From NCBI GenBank assembly GCA_016787785.1, contig JAEUTO010000006.1:62001-126000 (forward strand): 64,000 nucleotides of DNA, read 5' to 3'. The stretch is from Bacteroidia bacterium (GTDB lineage Bacteria > Bacteroidota > Bacteroidia > B-17B0 > Aurantibacillaceae). The stretch's first letter is position 1. Each line of letters begins with the position of its first letter. A model generated the notes under the pieces. The model worked only from the letters and a program-made list of their open reading frames with translations, did not search any database and had not been told where the DNA came from. A program made the position numbers and the translations under genes. Below are positions 9,610 through 18,297 of the stretch, in pieces.

Positions 9610-11376
9610 ATGAATAAACGCTTCGAAACTATAAAACAGATGTTATCTAAACATCGTATTTTTATATTAAAAGCGTTGGTATTATCTCTTATTGCCACTA
9701 TTTATTTGAACAGAGCAGGGTATGAGTTTGAAAAATACCCATATATCGAAGGCGATGGTTTCGAATATGCATTAATGACCGAGTCTTTTTATAACCATTT
9801 TAGTCCGGATCTTCAATTACAGGATGCGCTATCATTTAAGTATAATATCTCCGACTGGTATAAAATGGAAGAGTTTCCAAAAAAAGAATATTTGGATGGA
9901 GTAGGTTGGAACTTAAGTCAAACAAAACACATCTTCAAAGAAAACATAAATGGTTTCTTTTATTCAAAACAAGGTAAATTTTATTGCTATCACTACTATA
10001 CATATTCTCTGTTTTGTTTGCCTGCGAGAATTATTGGAGAGTGGGCAGGATCTCCAATTTTGCATACATTTTATAAAACTAATGCCTTATTAGTTATTGT
10101 AACATGTTTAATACTTTTATTTTATTTTAGTGAAAATCTCTACATCTCTATTTTCTCTGCTCTGTGCTTTTGTTTTAGCTCCTGTTATTGGTATTTGGGT
10201 TGGGAACATACAGAGATATTTAGCACGTGTTTAGTGATATGGGGTATGGTGTTTTTCTTAAGAGGGAAAAGATTGTTAGGTTTATTTTTTATTGCAATTG
10301 CTACTTCACAAACGCAAACACTGATGTTGTTATTGGCTTTTTTGGCTGCCTGGGCTGTATGGGATAAAAAATTCAACATAAAATACATGCTGTACACATT
10401 TTTAGCGTGTTTTGTTGCAGCTTGTCCTCTCATCTTTTACTACTACCATTTTGGTACTACCAACCTTATTAAAGATCTGGGATTTTTAGATAACAAATAC
10501 ATTACAGGAACTCGATTATTTGGTTTTTATTTTGATCTAAATCAAGGTATGATACTAGCAATGCCGCTGATGCTTATTAGTTACATTGTATTATATTTTA
10601 ATAGTCTAATCAAAAATATTAAAACGCTAAAATTTCATTTTGCGCTGCCGTTTGTTTGTATTTGTATGACGATAATTGCTTCAAGCATGGGCAATTGGAA
10701 TCCCGGCCAAACCATTGTTCATAGGTATACAACCTGGATAGGCGCTATAGTTTTTGTACACACTTTTTACCTTTTAGAGGAAGTTAAAGGAGATAGAAGA
10801 TTATTTTTGCTAACTAATTTCATGTGGACGCAGATTATTGTTTGTTTTTATTTTCAAACAATTAATAGATTTGATTGGGAGCCATCAGATCAAAAGGACG
10901 TTGCAATATGGGTATTAGATAACTATCCCGAATTTTACAATCCTGACCCCGTTATTTTTGCTTTCAGAACGGATCATTCAAGCGTTTTCGGAGACCCAAA
11001 AGACCCTGTATTTTATTTTAACAGAGATCGTAAAATCCGAAAAGTGATGTTTAGCAAAGAAAACCTATGGGGACTAAGAAAATACTGTAAAGATAGTTGT
11101 GACGTTTCAAAATTTGCCAGTTATAGTGATGATTATAGCTGGGGTTACATGAAAACAAAAGATCTTAAATGGCTTAAAGCCGACGATGTTATTTATGCTT
11201 TAGTTAGAAGAAAAAAAATAGAGTTGGTTAAAATTCAATTGTTAAATACCCGTCCACCGGAATGGATGGTAGAAATAAAAAAACAAGCCGCTGACCTTAA
11301 AAAAACAGTAGACGAAGTTCTTAATATTCATGCCGATTATTTAGTTGGGCTGGAAGAAAAAGCAAAATTTAATTGA
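9610..11376 (+). CDS. Polytopic membrane protein, possible GT-C glycosyltransferase
   Basis: A 588-residue protein with roughly ten membrane segments between residues 20 and 420 and a soluble C-terminal part of ~170 residues. The first loop holds YIEGDGFEYALMTESFYNHFSP; the acidic EGDGFEY pattern resembles the loop near the first membrane helix in undecaprenyl-phosphate-sugar-dependent transferases, but overall similarity is weak and I cannot name a family. It stands alone, 113 bases after the DUF2304 gene, and converges with the HAD gene at 11420. It shares the surface-polysaccharide context of the region. Confidence 0.5.
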   Translation: MNKRFETIKQMLSKHRIFILKALVLSLIATIYLNRAGYEFEKYPYIEGDGFEYALMTESFYNHFSPDLQLQDALSFKYNISDWYKMEEFPKKEYLDGVGWNLSQTKHIFKENINGFFYSKQGKFYCYHYYTYSLFCLPARIIGEWAGSPILHTFYKTNALLVIVTCLILLFYFSENLYISIFSALCFCFSSCYWYLGWEHTEIFSTCLVIWGMVFFLRGKRLLGLFFIAIATSQTQTLMLLLAFLAAWAVWDKKFNIKYMLYTFLACFVAACPLIFYYYHFGTTNLIKDLGFLDNKYITGTRLFGFYFDLNQGMILAMPLMLISYIVLYFNSLIKNIKTLKFHFALPFVCICMTIIASSMGNWNPGQTIVHRYTTWIGAIVFVHTFYLLEEVKGDRRLFLLTNFMWTQIIVCFYFQTINRFDWEPSDQKDVAIWVLDNYPEFYNPDPVIFAFRTDHSSVFGDPKDPVFYFNRDRKIRKVMFSKENLWGLRKYCKDSCDVSKFASYSDDYSWGYMKTKDLKWLKADDVIYALVRRKKIELVKIQLLNTRPPEWMVEIKKQAADLKKTVDEVLNIHADYLVGLEEKAKFN

Positions 11377-11419
11377 TCCTGCTTTTGTTAAAGCAAAATT
11401 TACCCGGCAGTTTTTTTAA

Positions 11420-12013
11420 CTAAAATTTTATCCAATTTTTTTTGGTGGCAATTTCCATTAGATACTTATCGCCACCGCTATCTCCAAACGCTATTATTTC
11501 ATCGTAAAGCCTGAGATTATAGTGCTGCATTACTCGTGTTTTTTTTTCAATATTATTGCAGTTTTTAGTTAAGAATTCGCCCTGGTAAGTATCACTAATG
11601 TATTTTAACTCAGTGCATAAAAAATTATAGTTAAAGTGATTTGCAAACGGCTTGATCCAAACATCAAGAGATGCAGATACAATGCAAATTTCTGCTCCTT
11701 TCTTTTTAAGATCGTTGAGGGTATTTAAAAGAGCGTTATTTAGTAAATTATTTTTTAATAAAGCCTCGTTTAGAAACCGCTCTCCTTTTTTTTCTAAGTC
11801 TGCTTTATCGGCATTTTTAAAATAAAAATTAAACATCTTTTTTTTCAATTTTTCACCATCAAATATTTTTAAATAATATAAAATAATTAGTGGCGAAAAT
11901 AATAAATAACCAAAACAAAGTTTTAGCACACCATGATAAAACTTAATAAATAAAGGGAAAGAATCTTTTTTAAATAATGTTCCGTCAAAATCACAAAGGA
12001 CTAGCGTTTTCAT
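11420..12013 (-). CDS. HAD-superfamily phosphatase, subfamily IB
   Basis: A 197-residue haloacid dehalogenase-type phosphatase. Motif I is CDFDGTLFKKD (nucleophile Asp8, acid/base Asp10), motif II is the Ser in VSASLD, and motif IV is FGDSGGDKYLM (Asp178, Asp182). The hydrophobic insert around residues 30-48 fits IB enzymes that act on phosphorylated metabolites or lipid-linked sugar phosphates. In many Bacteroidota a IB phosphatase occurs next to, or fused with, a UbiA-type prenyltransferase such as the one at 15398-16273; here they are separate. Its ATG directly follows the stop of the methyltransferase gene, so the two form an operon. The substrate is unknown. Confidence 0.82.
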   Translation of the reverse strand: MKTLVLCDFDGTLFKKDSFPLFIKFYHGVLKLCFGYLLFSPLIILYYLKIFDGEKLKKKMFNFYFKNADKADLEKKGERFLNEALLKNNLLNNALLNTLNDLKKKGAEICIVSASLDVWIKPFANHFNYNFLCTELKYISDTYQGEFLTKNCNNIEKKTRVMQHYNLRLYDEIIAFGDSGGDKYLMEIATKKNWIKF

Positions 12014-12655
12014 TTATTTTTGGCAAATGGTAAAATAGTGAGGGTAAACAAAGCTTGTTTTTTTATATTCTTCAACTATTTTAAACCCACAATCGCTTAA
12101 GAGTTTTTTTGCTGAAGTAGAAGACATCTCATTTCCAATTTCCCCGGCAAAAACAATATCATGTAATTTGTTAAAGAATACAAAAGGGTGTCCGGCATCT
12201 ATGTCTTTAAAAATAAGTTTACTTCCAACCTTCATCTTATCATAAACATTCTTCATGAATTTGGTCTGGTAATCTTTAGGAATATGGTGATAAACATCGA
12301 TCATATAAACCAGATCGTATTCATTGATGTTTTCAGGAATAGTCTTGCCATCAAATACTTCAAATTTCAGTTCTTTTTTTTCAAACTGTTTATTTACAAT
12401 TCTTGCATTATCTACTAATCGTTGAAATATTTCTATGCCCATTATTTTTTTTACGGGGGTAAATTTTGCAACTAAAGCACAAAACTGACCCGAGCCGCAG
12501 CCAATGTCAAACACACTTGTGTTTTCATTTGCGTAACTTAAAAGTGTGTTGAAAGGACAAATAATAGGTCGGTATTTGATCTTCAGCTTATCAACAAAGG
12601 AAGCGTTGATGGTCGTTGAAGTTAAAAATTTTATTATTTCCTTATTCGTGATCAT
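12014..12655 (-). CDS. Class I SAM-dependent methyltransferase
   Basis: A 213-residue protein with motif I VFDIGCGSGQF (residues 48-57), the acidic end of strand beta-2 (GIEIF), and YDLVYMIDVYHHIP after it, which is typical of small-molecule Rossmann methyltransferases. The C-terminal KLIFKDIDAGHP corresponds to motif III. The gene is followed without a gap by the HAD phosphatase. Methylation of a lipid-linked or surface-glycan intermediate is a guess from context; O- or C-methylation of a quinone-like or other molecule is equally possible. Confidence 0.8.
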   Translation of the reverse strand: MITNKEIIKFLTSTTINASFVDKLKIKYRPIICPFNTLLSYANENTSVFDIGCGSGQFCALVAKFTPVKKIMGIEIFQRLVDNARIVNKQFEKKELKFEVFDGKTIPENINEYDLVYMIDVYHHIPKDYQTKFMKNVYDKMKVGSKLIFKDIDAGHPFVFFNKLHDIVFAGEIGNEMSSTSAKKLLSDCGFKIVEEYKKTSFVYPHYFTICQK

Positions 12656-12724
12656 AAATGTAAATATATATAATTTATATAAATAAACTACAAATTTCGT
12701 AGACGTTCAGCGCCATTTAATTAC

Positions 12725-12732
12725 TATATTTG
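12725..12732 (+). promoter_or_regulatory. Possible -7 box (TATATTTG) for the second MBOAT operon
   Basis: TATATTTG fits the Bacteroidota -7 consensus TAnnTTTG exactly and lies 108 bases before the ATG at 12841. The matching -33 TTTG is not clear (TTTCG near 12696), so the call is weak. Confidence 0.35.
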
Positions 12733-12840
12733 AAATAGAGGAGGGTAACAGTATTGCATGAAAATCGCATGTTTTAAGCGTTTTTTCTTTTTTTTGAATA
12801 ATAAAATTGTCGATGTAAAGCATAGAATATTAATTACGAG

Positions 12841-14268
12841 ATGGTTTTTAGTTCGATTATATTTTTGTGTTTTTTTTTACCCTGTGTTTTACTACTATAT
12901 TTTATAAGTGGCAGAAAATCTAAGAATATAGTACTTTTAATTGCAAGTGTTTTTTTTTATTCCTGGGGTGGTCCAAAATTTATATTTGTTATTTTAATTA
13001 CCACAGCATTTGATTTCGTACTTGCAAATCAAATTTACAGATCAAAAAGCTATAAATTCCTTTTTTTAATTTTGGCGTTGAGCTTGAATGTTTCTTTATT
13101 GGTTTATTTTAAATATTCAAACTTTTTTGTCGACAATATAAATACTCTTTTTGGCCTTTTTGGTGTATCTCAGTTTGCGCCGATTGCAAAGATTGCCCTG
13201 CCTATTGGTATTTCGTTTTATACTTTTGAAAGTATAACATATAGTGTTGATGTTTATAGAGGTCAGCATAAACCATTGAACAATTTTTTTGATTACTTAC
13301 TATATATTTTATTTTTTCCAAAACTAATTGCCGGACCAATAATAAGGTATCATGAAATAGAGGGACAGCTAACCAACAGATTTGACACGGACAATATTAA
13401 TAGTAAAATTAATGGCCTTTTTAGGTTTTTTGTTGGTCTGTCAAAAAAGGTACTAATAGCAAATGTTTTAGCTGAGCAGGCTGATAAAATTTTTGCCCTA
13501 CCAATTTCAGATCTTGATACTTTAACAGCGTGGAGTGGGGCACTACTATACACGTTTCAAATTTATTTCGATTTTTCTGGTTATTCAGATATGGCTATAG
13601 GTCTAGCACTTGTCTTTGGTTTTAAATTAACAGAGAATTTTAATAATCCATATATCTCAAAAAGCATTACTGAATTTTGGAGGCGCTGGCATATTTCTTT
13701 AGGTAACTGGATGAAGAATTATCTTTACATACCTTTGGGAGGAAATAAGGTCAAATCAAGATCACGGTTGTTTTTTAACTTATGGCTTGTTTTTGTTTGT
13801 TCGGGTTTTTGGCATGGTGCCAACTGGACATTTATAGTTTGGGGTGTCTTTCATGGGTCATTATTAATAATGGATAAGCTTTTTTATTTGAAGTTTTCGC
13901 AGAAGATCCCTTCTTTTATTTCGGTTGCCGTTACCTTTATTTTCGTCATAATTGGTTGGGTAGTTTTTCGGTCAGCAACAATTTCTCAAGCTGCAACCTA
14001 TTTGTACACGATGTTTAGCTTTAAAAATAATGGCAATTTTATTTATTATTTTGAACCAAAGGTGCTATTTACTCTATCTTACGCGGTATTATTTTCTTTT
14101 ATGTGGTATGCAGGGGAAATGCAAAACTTACAAAAGCGAATATTATTTAATGACCCCGGTACAACTGGAACAGTTATTAAAACAATAGCTGGTGCTTTGT
14201 TTTTTATAATTTGTTTAGGTGCACTTGTTAGTGATAATTTTAATCCATTTATTTATTTTAGATTTTAA
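12841..14268 (+). CDS. MBOAT family O-acyltransferase (AlgI-like), second copy
   Basis: A 475-residue membrane-bound O-acyltransferase with the AlgI start MVFSSIIFLCFFLP, AGPIIRYHEIE, the long motif around WRRWHISLGNWMKNYLYIP and the invariant His325 in GFWHGANWTF. Compared with the copy at 5269 it has NWMKNY in place of TWFRDY and is closer to alginate/peptidoglycan acetylases. The next gene, 2 bases later, encodes an AlgJ/AlgX-type periplasmic protein, the usual acetyl acceptor and transferase in such systems. Together they should O-acylate an exported polysaccharide. The acyl group and the glycan are not determinable from the sequence. Confidence 0.93.
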   Translation: MVFSSIIFLCFFLPCVLLLYFISGRKSKNIVLLIASVFFYSWGGPKFIFVILITTAFDFVLANQIYRSKSYKFLFLILALSLNVSLLVYFKYSNFFVDNINTLFGLFGVSQFAPIAKIALPIGISFYTFESITYSVDVYRGQHKPLNNFFDYLLYILFFPKLIAGPIIRYHEIEGQLTNRFDTDNINSKINGLFRFFVGLSKKVLIANVLAEQADKIFALPISDLDTLTAWSGALLYTFQIYFDFSGYSDMAIGLALVFGFKLTENFNNPYISKSITEFWRRWHISLGNWMKNYLYIPLGGNKVKSRSRLFFNLWLVFVCSGFWHGANWTFIVWGVFHGSLLIMDKLFYLKFSQKIPSFISVAVTFIFVIIGWVVFRSATISQAATYLYTMFSFKNNGNFIYYFEPKVLFTLSYAVLFSFMWYAGEMQNLQKRILFNDPGTTGTVIKTIAGALFFIICLGALVSDNFNPFIYFRF

Positions 14269-14270
14269 GC

Positions 14271-15401
14271 ATGTTCTTTAAGAAAATAGCTTTTGGTGTA
14301 AGTCTACTACTTTTGCTTTTGCCTTTGGTTGAAACAGAGTTGAAGATTTTTAATTCTGCCGGTTTAAAAGGTGCGTTTTTTCCAAAAGCCAAACCTGTTT
14401 TAAATGATAGTGATTGGTTTAGTGGCGATTATCAAAAGAAGGCAGAAGAGTATCTAACTGATACTGTTGGTTTCAGAAATGTTCTGGTGAGGTTGAATAA
14501 CCAAATCGATTACAGTTTGTACGAAAAACTCCATGCCTATGATATTGTTGTTGGAAAAGAAAATAGTTTGCAAGCCACAACACATTTTGACGCTTATTTG
14601 GGCAAGTTAAGGATCCCACACGTAGCCTTTGATACTATGAGCTATAAATTATCCAGACTACAGGATACACTAAAGAAATTAAATAAATTTTTGTTTTTCA
14701 TTATTGCGCCTAGCAAAGGTTCGTATGATATTGAAAGAGCACCCTATTGGTATAATGCAAAAAAAGAAGGCCGATCTTTTTATGAAGAGATCACTGAAAA
14801 TTTTGACAAGCGAAATGTGGATTACCTGGATTTTAATACAATTTTTTTAAGTGGAAAAAAAAGTAGCAACAAGCGTAAAGCATATACGGATTATGGTATT
14901 CACTGGGCTAGCCATAATGGCGCTTGGGCATTTGACACTATTTTGAGATATATTGAAAGTAGATCGGTTTATACCGACCTGCCAAAAATTGAAAATATTA
15001 GTTATGTTGAAATTGATACTGCACTTCAAATGGATGTTGATCTCACATCTTCCCTAAATCTAATGTTTCCATATAAGTTCTCGCACAAATTTTACGATTG
15101 CAGGTTTGATGTCAGAAAGACAAGTGAAAATAAGGTAAATTTAATGATCATATCAGATAGCTATTATGGGCTTTTTAATAGTTTTGGGATGGCTGATCAT
15201 ACATTTGATACTTACTCATACTGGTATTATTTTAAGACGGTTTATAAAAAGAATGATCCTAATTCATATCAGTCAAACGCTCTTGATCTAAAATCGGAAA
15301 TCGATAAAACAAATGTTATATTTATCCTGGCAACTTTTACAAATCTGGACATGCCGGGTTGGGGGTTTATTGATAAGGCCTATTCGCTTTATTTCCCCTA
15401 A
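14271..15401 (+). CDS. AlgJ/AlgX-like (DHHW family) periplasmic O-acetyltransferase
   Basis: A 376-residue protein with an N-terminal signal anchor (residues ~4-20). The catalytic motifs of the SGNH/DHHW family can be seen: TDYGIHW with Asp207, His211 and Trp212, and the nucleophile region MIISDSYYGLF with Ser295/Ser297. The early segment KAEEYLTDTVGFRNVLVRLNN is also typical, since AlgJ-like proteins have a similar FRxxLI stretch. It follows the MBOAT gene by 2 bases and is very likely its partner, taking the acetyl group in the periplasm and placing it on the glycan. It converges with the UbiA-family gene, overlapping its end by 4 bases. Confidence 0.85.
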   Translation: MFFKKIAFGVSLLLLLLPLVETELKIFNSAGLKGAFFPKAKPVLNDSDWFSGDYQKKAEEYLTDTVGFRNVLVRLNNQIDYSLYEKLHAYDIVVGKENSLQATTHFDAYLGKLRIPHVAFDTMSYKLSRLQDTLKKLNKFLFFIIAPSKGSYDIERAPYWYNAKKEGRSFYEEITENFDKRNVDYLDFNTIFLSGKKSSNKRKAYTDYGIHWASHNGAWAFDTILRYIESRSVYTDLPKIENISYVEIDTALQMDVDLTSSLNLMFPYKFSHKFYDCRFDVRKTSENKVNLMIISDSYYGLFNSFGMADHTFDTYSYWYYFKTVYKKNDPNSYQSNALDLKSEIDKTNVIFILATFTNLDMPGWGFIDKAYSLYFP

Positions 15402-16273
15402 GCAGAGGGGTTTTTCATGATGTATATGTAAACAATAAAAAATAAGATCCAGCCAACTATCACCAACTGGGTAAAAAGATCTTTATACATGATCTTCGTG
15501 GGCGAGCCACTTTTGTTTTTTACCATTGATAGTTGGAGGTATCTCAATATTCCCAAGATAACAAAAATCGTAGAGTAATAAATATTCTTATTGTTAAACC
15601 TGGAAACAACCTCTGCAGATGTAACATAAAGAATATAACTTACTATTAAGGCACCGCATAAAATACTGATAGCGGATTGAATAAATTCCTTGTTGTATCC
15701 TTTTATTGATTTCCGCATCACGGTTCCGGTTTCATCTTCAATGATCAGGTCATCCCTTCGTTTGGCCAGCGCTAAAAATAATGAAATTAAAAAGGTCATA
15801 ATTATTAGCCAATGCGAAACTAAAATGCCTGAACTTTCTCCACCTGCAAATACCCTTAAAACAAAGCCAACGGCTATGATACTTACATCTATAATAGCTA
15901 TTTGCTTTAACTTTATTGAATAAAGTATGTTTAGTGTTATGTATCCGATAATGATCAACAATAATTGCAGGTTAATTAAAAAGGCGCAGGTTAAAGAGGC
16001 AAGAAGTAGAGCCAGAAATAAAATATAGGCAGTGTTTTTGGAAACTTTGCCTGAAGCGATCGGCCTGTCTTTCTTTTCCGGATGGGCTTTATCATCCTCT
16101 ACATCTATAATGTCATTTAAGATGTAGATTGAGCTTGCAGCAAAACTAAAGATAAAGAAGGCATATAATGATTGTAATAATTTTTCTGAATTAGCTATTT
16201 GACCCGAAAAAAATATAGGAGCAAATACATACAGATTTTTTATCCAATGATTTATCCTGAGTAGTTTTAGCAT
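15398..16273 (-). CDS. UbiA-family prenyltransferase, decaprenyl-phosphate phosphoribosyltransferase-like
   Basis: A 291-residue membrane protein with about eight or nine helices. The first Asp-rich motif is LNDIIDVEDDKAHP (Asn53, Asp54, Asp57, Asp61), followed by KKDRPIASG, which matches the DPPR synthase branch of UbiA proteins (Rv3806c type) better than quinone or heme enzymes. The second Asp-rich site is seen in AKRRDDLIIED. DPPR synthases transfer phosphoribose from PRPP to a polyprenyl phosphate, giving a sugar donor for arabinose-like residues of surface glycans. The partner phosphatase could be the HAD protein at 11420. Epimerase genes of the pathway (DprE1/DprE2) are not in the window. 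Confidence 0.8.
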   Translation of the reverse strand: MLKLLRINHWIKNLYVFAPIFFSGQIANSEKLLQSLYAFFIFSFAASSIYILNDIIDVEDDKAHPEKKDRPIASGKVSKNTAYILFLALLLASLTCAFLINLQLLLIIIGYITLNILYSIKLKQIAIIDVSIIAVGFVLRVFAGGESSGILVSHWLIIMTFLISLFLALAKRRDDLIIEDETGTVMRKSIKGYNKEFIQSAISILCGALIVSYILYVTSAEVVSRFNNKNIYYSTIFVILGILRYLQLSMVKNKSGSPTKIMYKDLFTQLVIVGWILFFIVYIYIMKNPSA

Positions 16274-16342
16274 AAGGTAAAAATAGTTAGAATTATTGGA
16301 ATAGAAGCCATCGTAATCTGGGTATGGATACTGTTTTGCATT

Positions 16343-17383
16343 TTAGGTGAGAAGGGATCTCTGCCTTAATCTATCAATAGGCTTTTCTACTAAAAAATGT
16401 ACTATAAACGCGAGTAATAAAGTAATTGAAAAACAAGTTATGCCAAGGCAAACAGGTGGAAGATTCTTGCCCCATAAGTAAATTAATACAGGGTAATGTA
16501 TAATGTATAACGGGTACGACAATTCACCGATTAACCGGTCTATTTTACTATGCTTGGTCAGTTCAAATAAGCGTGGTACCATTACTGTAAAAGATAGTAT
16601 AATTATTATTGGAAATAGTGTATAGCAAAACATTAATGCAAGACAGCAAATGAAAATAGCGAACAGCTTCTTTTCAGGAAGTAATGAGGTATCTTTTTTA
16701 TAATAGTTCCATGAAAGTGCACCTAAAGCAAAATAAATGAAGCTGGACGGAAATAAATGATATTGATATATAAAATTAATATTTCCCGAAAGTACAATAT
16801 AAAAAGTGTAAAGTACACCGATTAAAAAGTAGATCCATGTTCTTTTTAATGACCTTAAAATAAATGGTGCCATTAAATAAAACAGCATTTCAATACCAAT
16901 GCTAAACGATGGAGAATTTATTGAAAGCGCATATCCGTTTGAAGTTGGATTTATATATGAAGGAAGATAGTGTAGCTGACAATTGTCGATACTTATGAGC
17001 CAAAAAGAATCTGTTCCTAAAATAAAAAGATTGCAAAACCAAACATATATTTTTATTGCTATTCCGCAATCGGCTATAGTTTTTACGATATTTTCACCAA
17101 GTGGCGTAAAAATGCAGGCTAAAACGAATGCGATAATATACGCCGGCCAAAGTCTTAAAAAACGGTTCAGATAAAATTTTAAATTTTTATCTAAATATTT
17201 TGTGTTTAAAACCATTGCCATATAAAAGCCTGAAATTATATAGAACAAGGCAACTGATTGTCTTCCTTCGATCAAATTCATAGCCCACATGTTGTAGGGT
17301 TTTCCATCAGGAAACGGTATTCCAATGCCGGAAGCATGGGAGGCAATAACAGAAAGTGCTAATAAAAATCTTAATATGCCCAT
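16343..17383 (-). CDS. Acyltransferase family 3 (OafA/NodX-like) membrane protein
   Basis: A 346-residue integral membrane O-acyltransferase with about ten helices. It starts with ILRFLLALSVIASH, where the RxxxAxxVxxxH arrangement and His are typical of the family; LNRFLRLWPAY follows near residue 75, and the C-terminal YPLYIIHYPVLIYLWG is the usual late motif. I use the ATG at 17383; a TTG two codons upstream is also possible. Such enzymes acetylate or succinylate sugars in O-antigens, capsules or exopolysaccharides, which suits the neighbouring genes. It is the third putative O-acyltransferase within 12 kb. Confidence 0.85.
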   Translation of the reverse strand: MGILRFLLALSVIASHASGIGIPFPDGKPYNMWAMNLIEGRQSVALFYIISGFYMAMVLNTKYLDKNLKFYLNRFLRLWPAYIIAFVLACIFTPLGENIVKTIADCGIAIKIYVWFCNLFILGTDSFWLISIDNCQLHYLPSYINPTSNGYALSINSPSFSIGIEMLFYLMAPFILRSLKRTWIYFLIGVLYTFYIVLSGNINFIYQYHLFPSSFIYFALGALSWNYYKKDTSLLPEKKLFAIFICCLALMFCYTLFPIIIILSFTVMVPRLFELTKHSKIDRLIGELSYPLYIIHYPVLIYLWGKNLPPVCLGITCFSITLLLAFIVHFLVEKPIDRLRQRSLLT

Positions 17384-17524
17384 ACTCAATTTTGTACCTC
17401 TTTAATAGGGTAAATGTAGCTTTTTTTTATTCGCAGTATTAGAAAGCCTAATTTAATTTCAGGATTTTAAACACACCAAAGGAACCTTAAGGTGAAAAAT
17501 TGTTAGTTGATCTTGCGCTCAGTA

Positions 17525-18217
17525 TTAAGCTAGTGTTTTTTCTAAAATACTCTCAAATAAGAATCTTCCATCTTCATTGCTTAGCTCTTTATCTGCAGCA
17601 CGCTCAGGGTGTGGCATCATGCCAAAAACATTTCTTTGGGCATTACAAACGCCCGCAATGTTATCGGTAGCGCCATTCGGATTAGCCTCATCTGTTACGT
17701 TCCCATTCTCATCACAATACCTGAATAATATTTGGTCGTTCGCAATTAGTTTTTTTATGGTGTCTGCATCAGCAAAGTATTTTCCTTCGCCATGAGCAAT
17801 AGGTATCTTTAAAGCTTTATTTGCCGGCACCTGAGATGTAATTAATGAGTTAGAAGTTGCAGCTTTAATATAAACATTTTTACAAATAAATTTACGCGTA
17901 TTGTTGTGTAACAGAGCGCCGGGCAATAAACCGCTTTCGCACAAGATCTGGAAACCATTACAAACACCAAATAAAAAGCCGCCGTTATTAGCATGTTTAA
18001 TAACACTTTCCATAATAGGCGAAAATCTCGCAATGGCGCCACTTCTTAAATAATCGCCATATGAGAATCCACCTGGCAAAATAATATGTGTGCAACCCTC
18101 AAGGTCGGTATTTTTGTGCCAAAGTTTAACGGTTTCCTGTTTTAAAATATTTTTTAAAACATACACCATATCTTCATCACAATTAGAGCCGGGAAATACT
18201 ACAACGCCAAATTTCAT
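17525..18217 (-). CDS. purQ: Phosphoribosylformylglycinamidine synthase subunit PurQ
   Basis: Glutaminase subunit of FGAM synthase in de novo purine synthesis: it releases ammonia from glutamine for PurL. Class I amidotransferase signatures are complete, with the nucleophile Cys86 in [11 protein letters not shown] and the His203/Glu205 pair in MPHPERA. The N-terminus [16 protein letters not shown] is characteristic of PurQ. Length (230 residues) is normal for the small-type enzyme that works with PurS and PurL; neither is adjacent here. Confidence 0.96.
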   Translation of the reverse strand: MKFGVVVFPGSNCDEDMVYVLKNILKQETVKLWHKNTDLEGCTHIILPGGFSYGDYLRSGAIARFSPIMESVIKHANNGGFLFGVCNGFQILCESGLLPGALLHNNTRKFICKNVYIKAATSNSLITSQVPANKALKIPIAHGEGKYFADADTIKKLIANDQILFRYCDENGNVTDEANPNGATDNIAGVCNAQRNVFGMMPHPERAADKELSNEDGRFLFESILEKTLA

Positions 18218-18297
18218 TTTATAAATAGTTTAGAATACAAAATTACCAAATAATTAAACTTAAAAAACAAGGGTTTTTAACATACTGTTAATACATG

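Noticed and set aside
11377-11419. Small hairpin TGCTTT/AAAGCA between convergent genes
   Set aside because: Stem of six AT-rich pairs with no strong T-run; too weak to call a terminator.
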